This document shows positions 32,542 to 32,571 of a DNA stretch of 32,571 nucleotides, piece by piece (within the stretch, counting starts at the first letter, position 1; each line of letters starts with the position of its first letter). Origin of the DNA: Planctomycetes bacterium GWF2_41_51. GTDB taxonomy: Bacteria > Planctomycetota > Phycisphaerae > Sedimentisphaerales > UBA12454. The notes under the pieces are model-generated. The model had not been told where the DNA came from, searched no databases, and worked only from the letters and a program-made list of their open reading frames with translations. Made by a program: the position numbers and the translations under genes. The stretch is taken from assembly GCA_001825665.1 (NCBI GenBank), contig MHXZ01000034.1, forward strand, positions 1 through 32,571, read 5' to 3'.

Positions 32542-32562
32542 TACCGTCATATTTTGACGGTA
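32542..32562 (+). promoter_or_regulatory. Palindromic operator, downstream copy over the start site
   Basis: Arms TACCGTCA and TGACGGTA are perfectly complementary, with TATTT between them. It begins 8 bases after the -10 box, so it covers the expected transcription start; a bound regulator would block initiation. It is the better of the two copies. Confidence 0.65.
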
Positions 32563-32571
32563 CAAACAATT

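Overview
The window is about 36 % GC and nearly all genes lie on the + strand. It looks like a chromosome segment from a marine or sediment planctomycete of the Phycisphaerae / Sedimentisphaerales type. The signs are PEP-CTERM sorting tails (four genes), a pseudopilin-like protein with an N-terminal FTLVE methylation motif and a 'LKWH' C-terminal region, dockerin-like repeats on secreted enzymes, LamG and 'choice-of-anchor' beta-helix proteins, and an integrase with the planctomycete-style 'GFGxTDC' box. This assignment rests on family knowledge; there is no rRNA in the window to confirm it.

Layout. Positions 1-996 hold the end of a tyrosine recombinase. A LacI-family regulator (1303-2316) follows, preceded by two identical 15-base operator-like repeats over its own promoter. 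Positions 2373-6756 carry a pseudopilin-like protein, a large secreted LamG/dockerin protein and a short PEP-CTERM protein, closed by a strong hairpin terminator. Positions 6840-18068 form a tightly packed run (gaps of 15-22 bases): a secreted clan GH-A hydrolase with a dockerin tail, a GH2-like enzyme without a signal peptide, a sodium:solute symporter, and two secreted proteins that look like unclassified TIM-barrel glycoside hydrolases. A 1355-residue multimodular GH39-like enzyme (18347-22414) comes next and ends in a second strong terminator. A new transcription unit then starts with a TPR protein and a PKD/beta-helix giant. From 27152 to 31310 there is a patch of PEP-CTERM repeat proteins, truncated beta-helix copies and a twice-frameshifted gene. 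A HAD hydrolase follows, and the window ends in a promoter framed by two palindromic operators.

How it may work together (inference): the left two thirds resemble a polysaccharide-utilisation locus. Secreted GH-A enzymes and the two large unclassified hydrolases would cut an outside glycan, the symporter would import the product, and the cytoplasmic GH2 enzyme would finish it. The LacI regulator would sense the sugar. The substrate cannot be read from the sequence.

The most notable finding is that four proteins in the locus (starting at 3284, 5863, 6840 and 18347) share the same roughly 230-residue secreted N-terminal beta-repeat module but carry four different C-terminal payloads: LamG plus split dockerin, PEP-CTERM anchor, hydrolase plus dockerin, and CBM plus GH39-like plus CBM. 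This suggests a shared surface or glycan-binding scaffold with interchangeable effectors. The second is the 27-31 kb zone, where pieces of one beta-helix gene recur behind PEP-CTERM genes with similar junction sequences.
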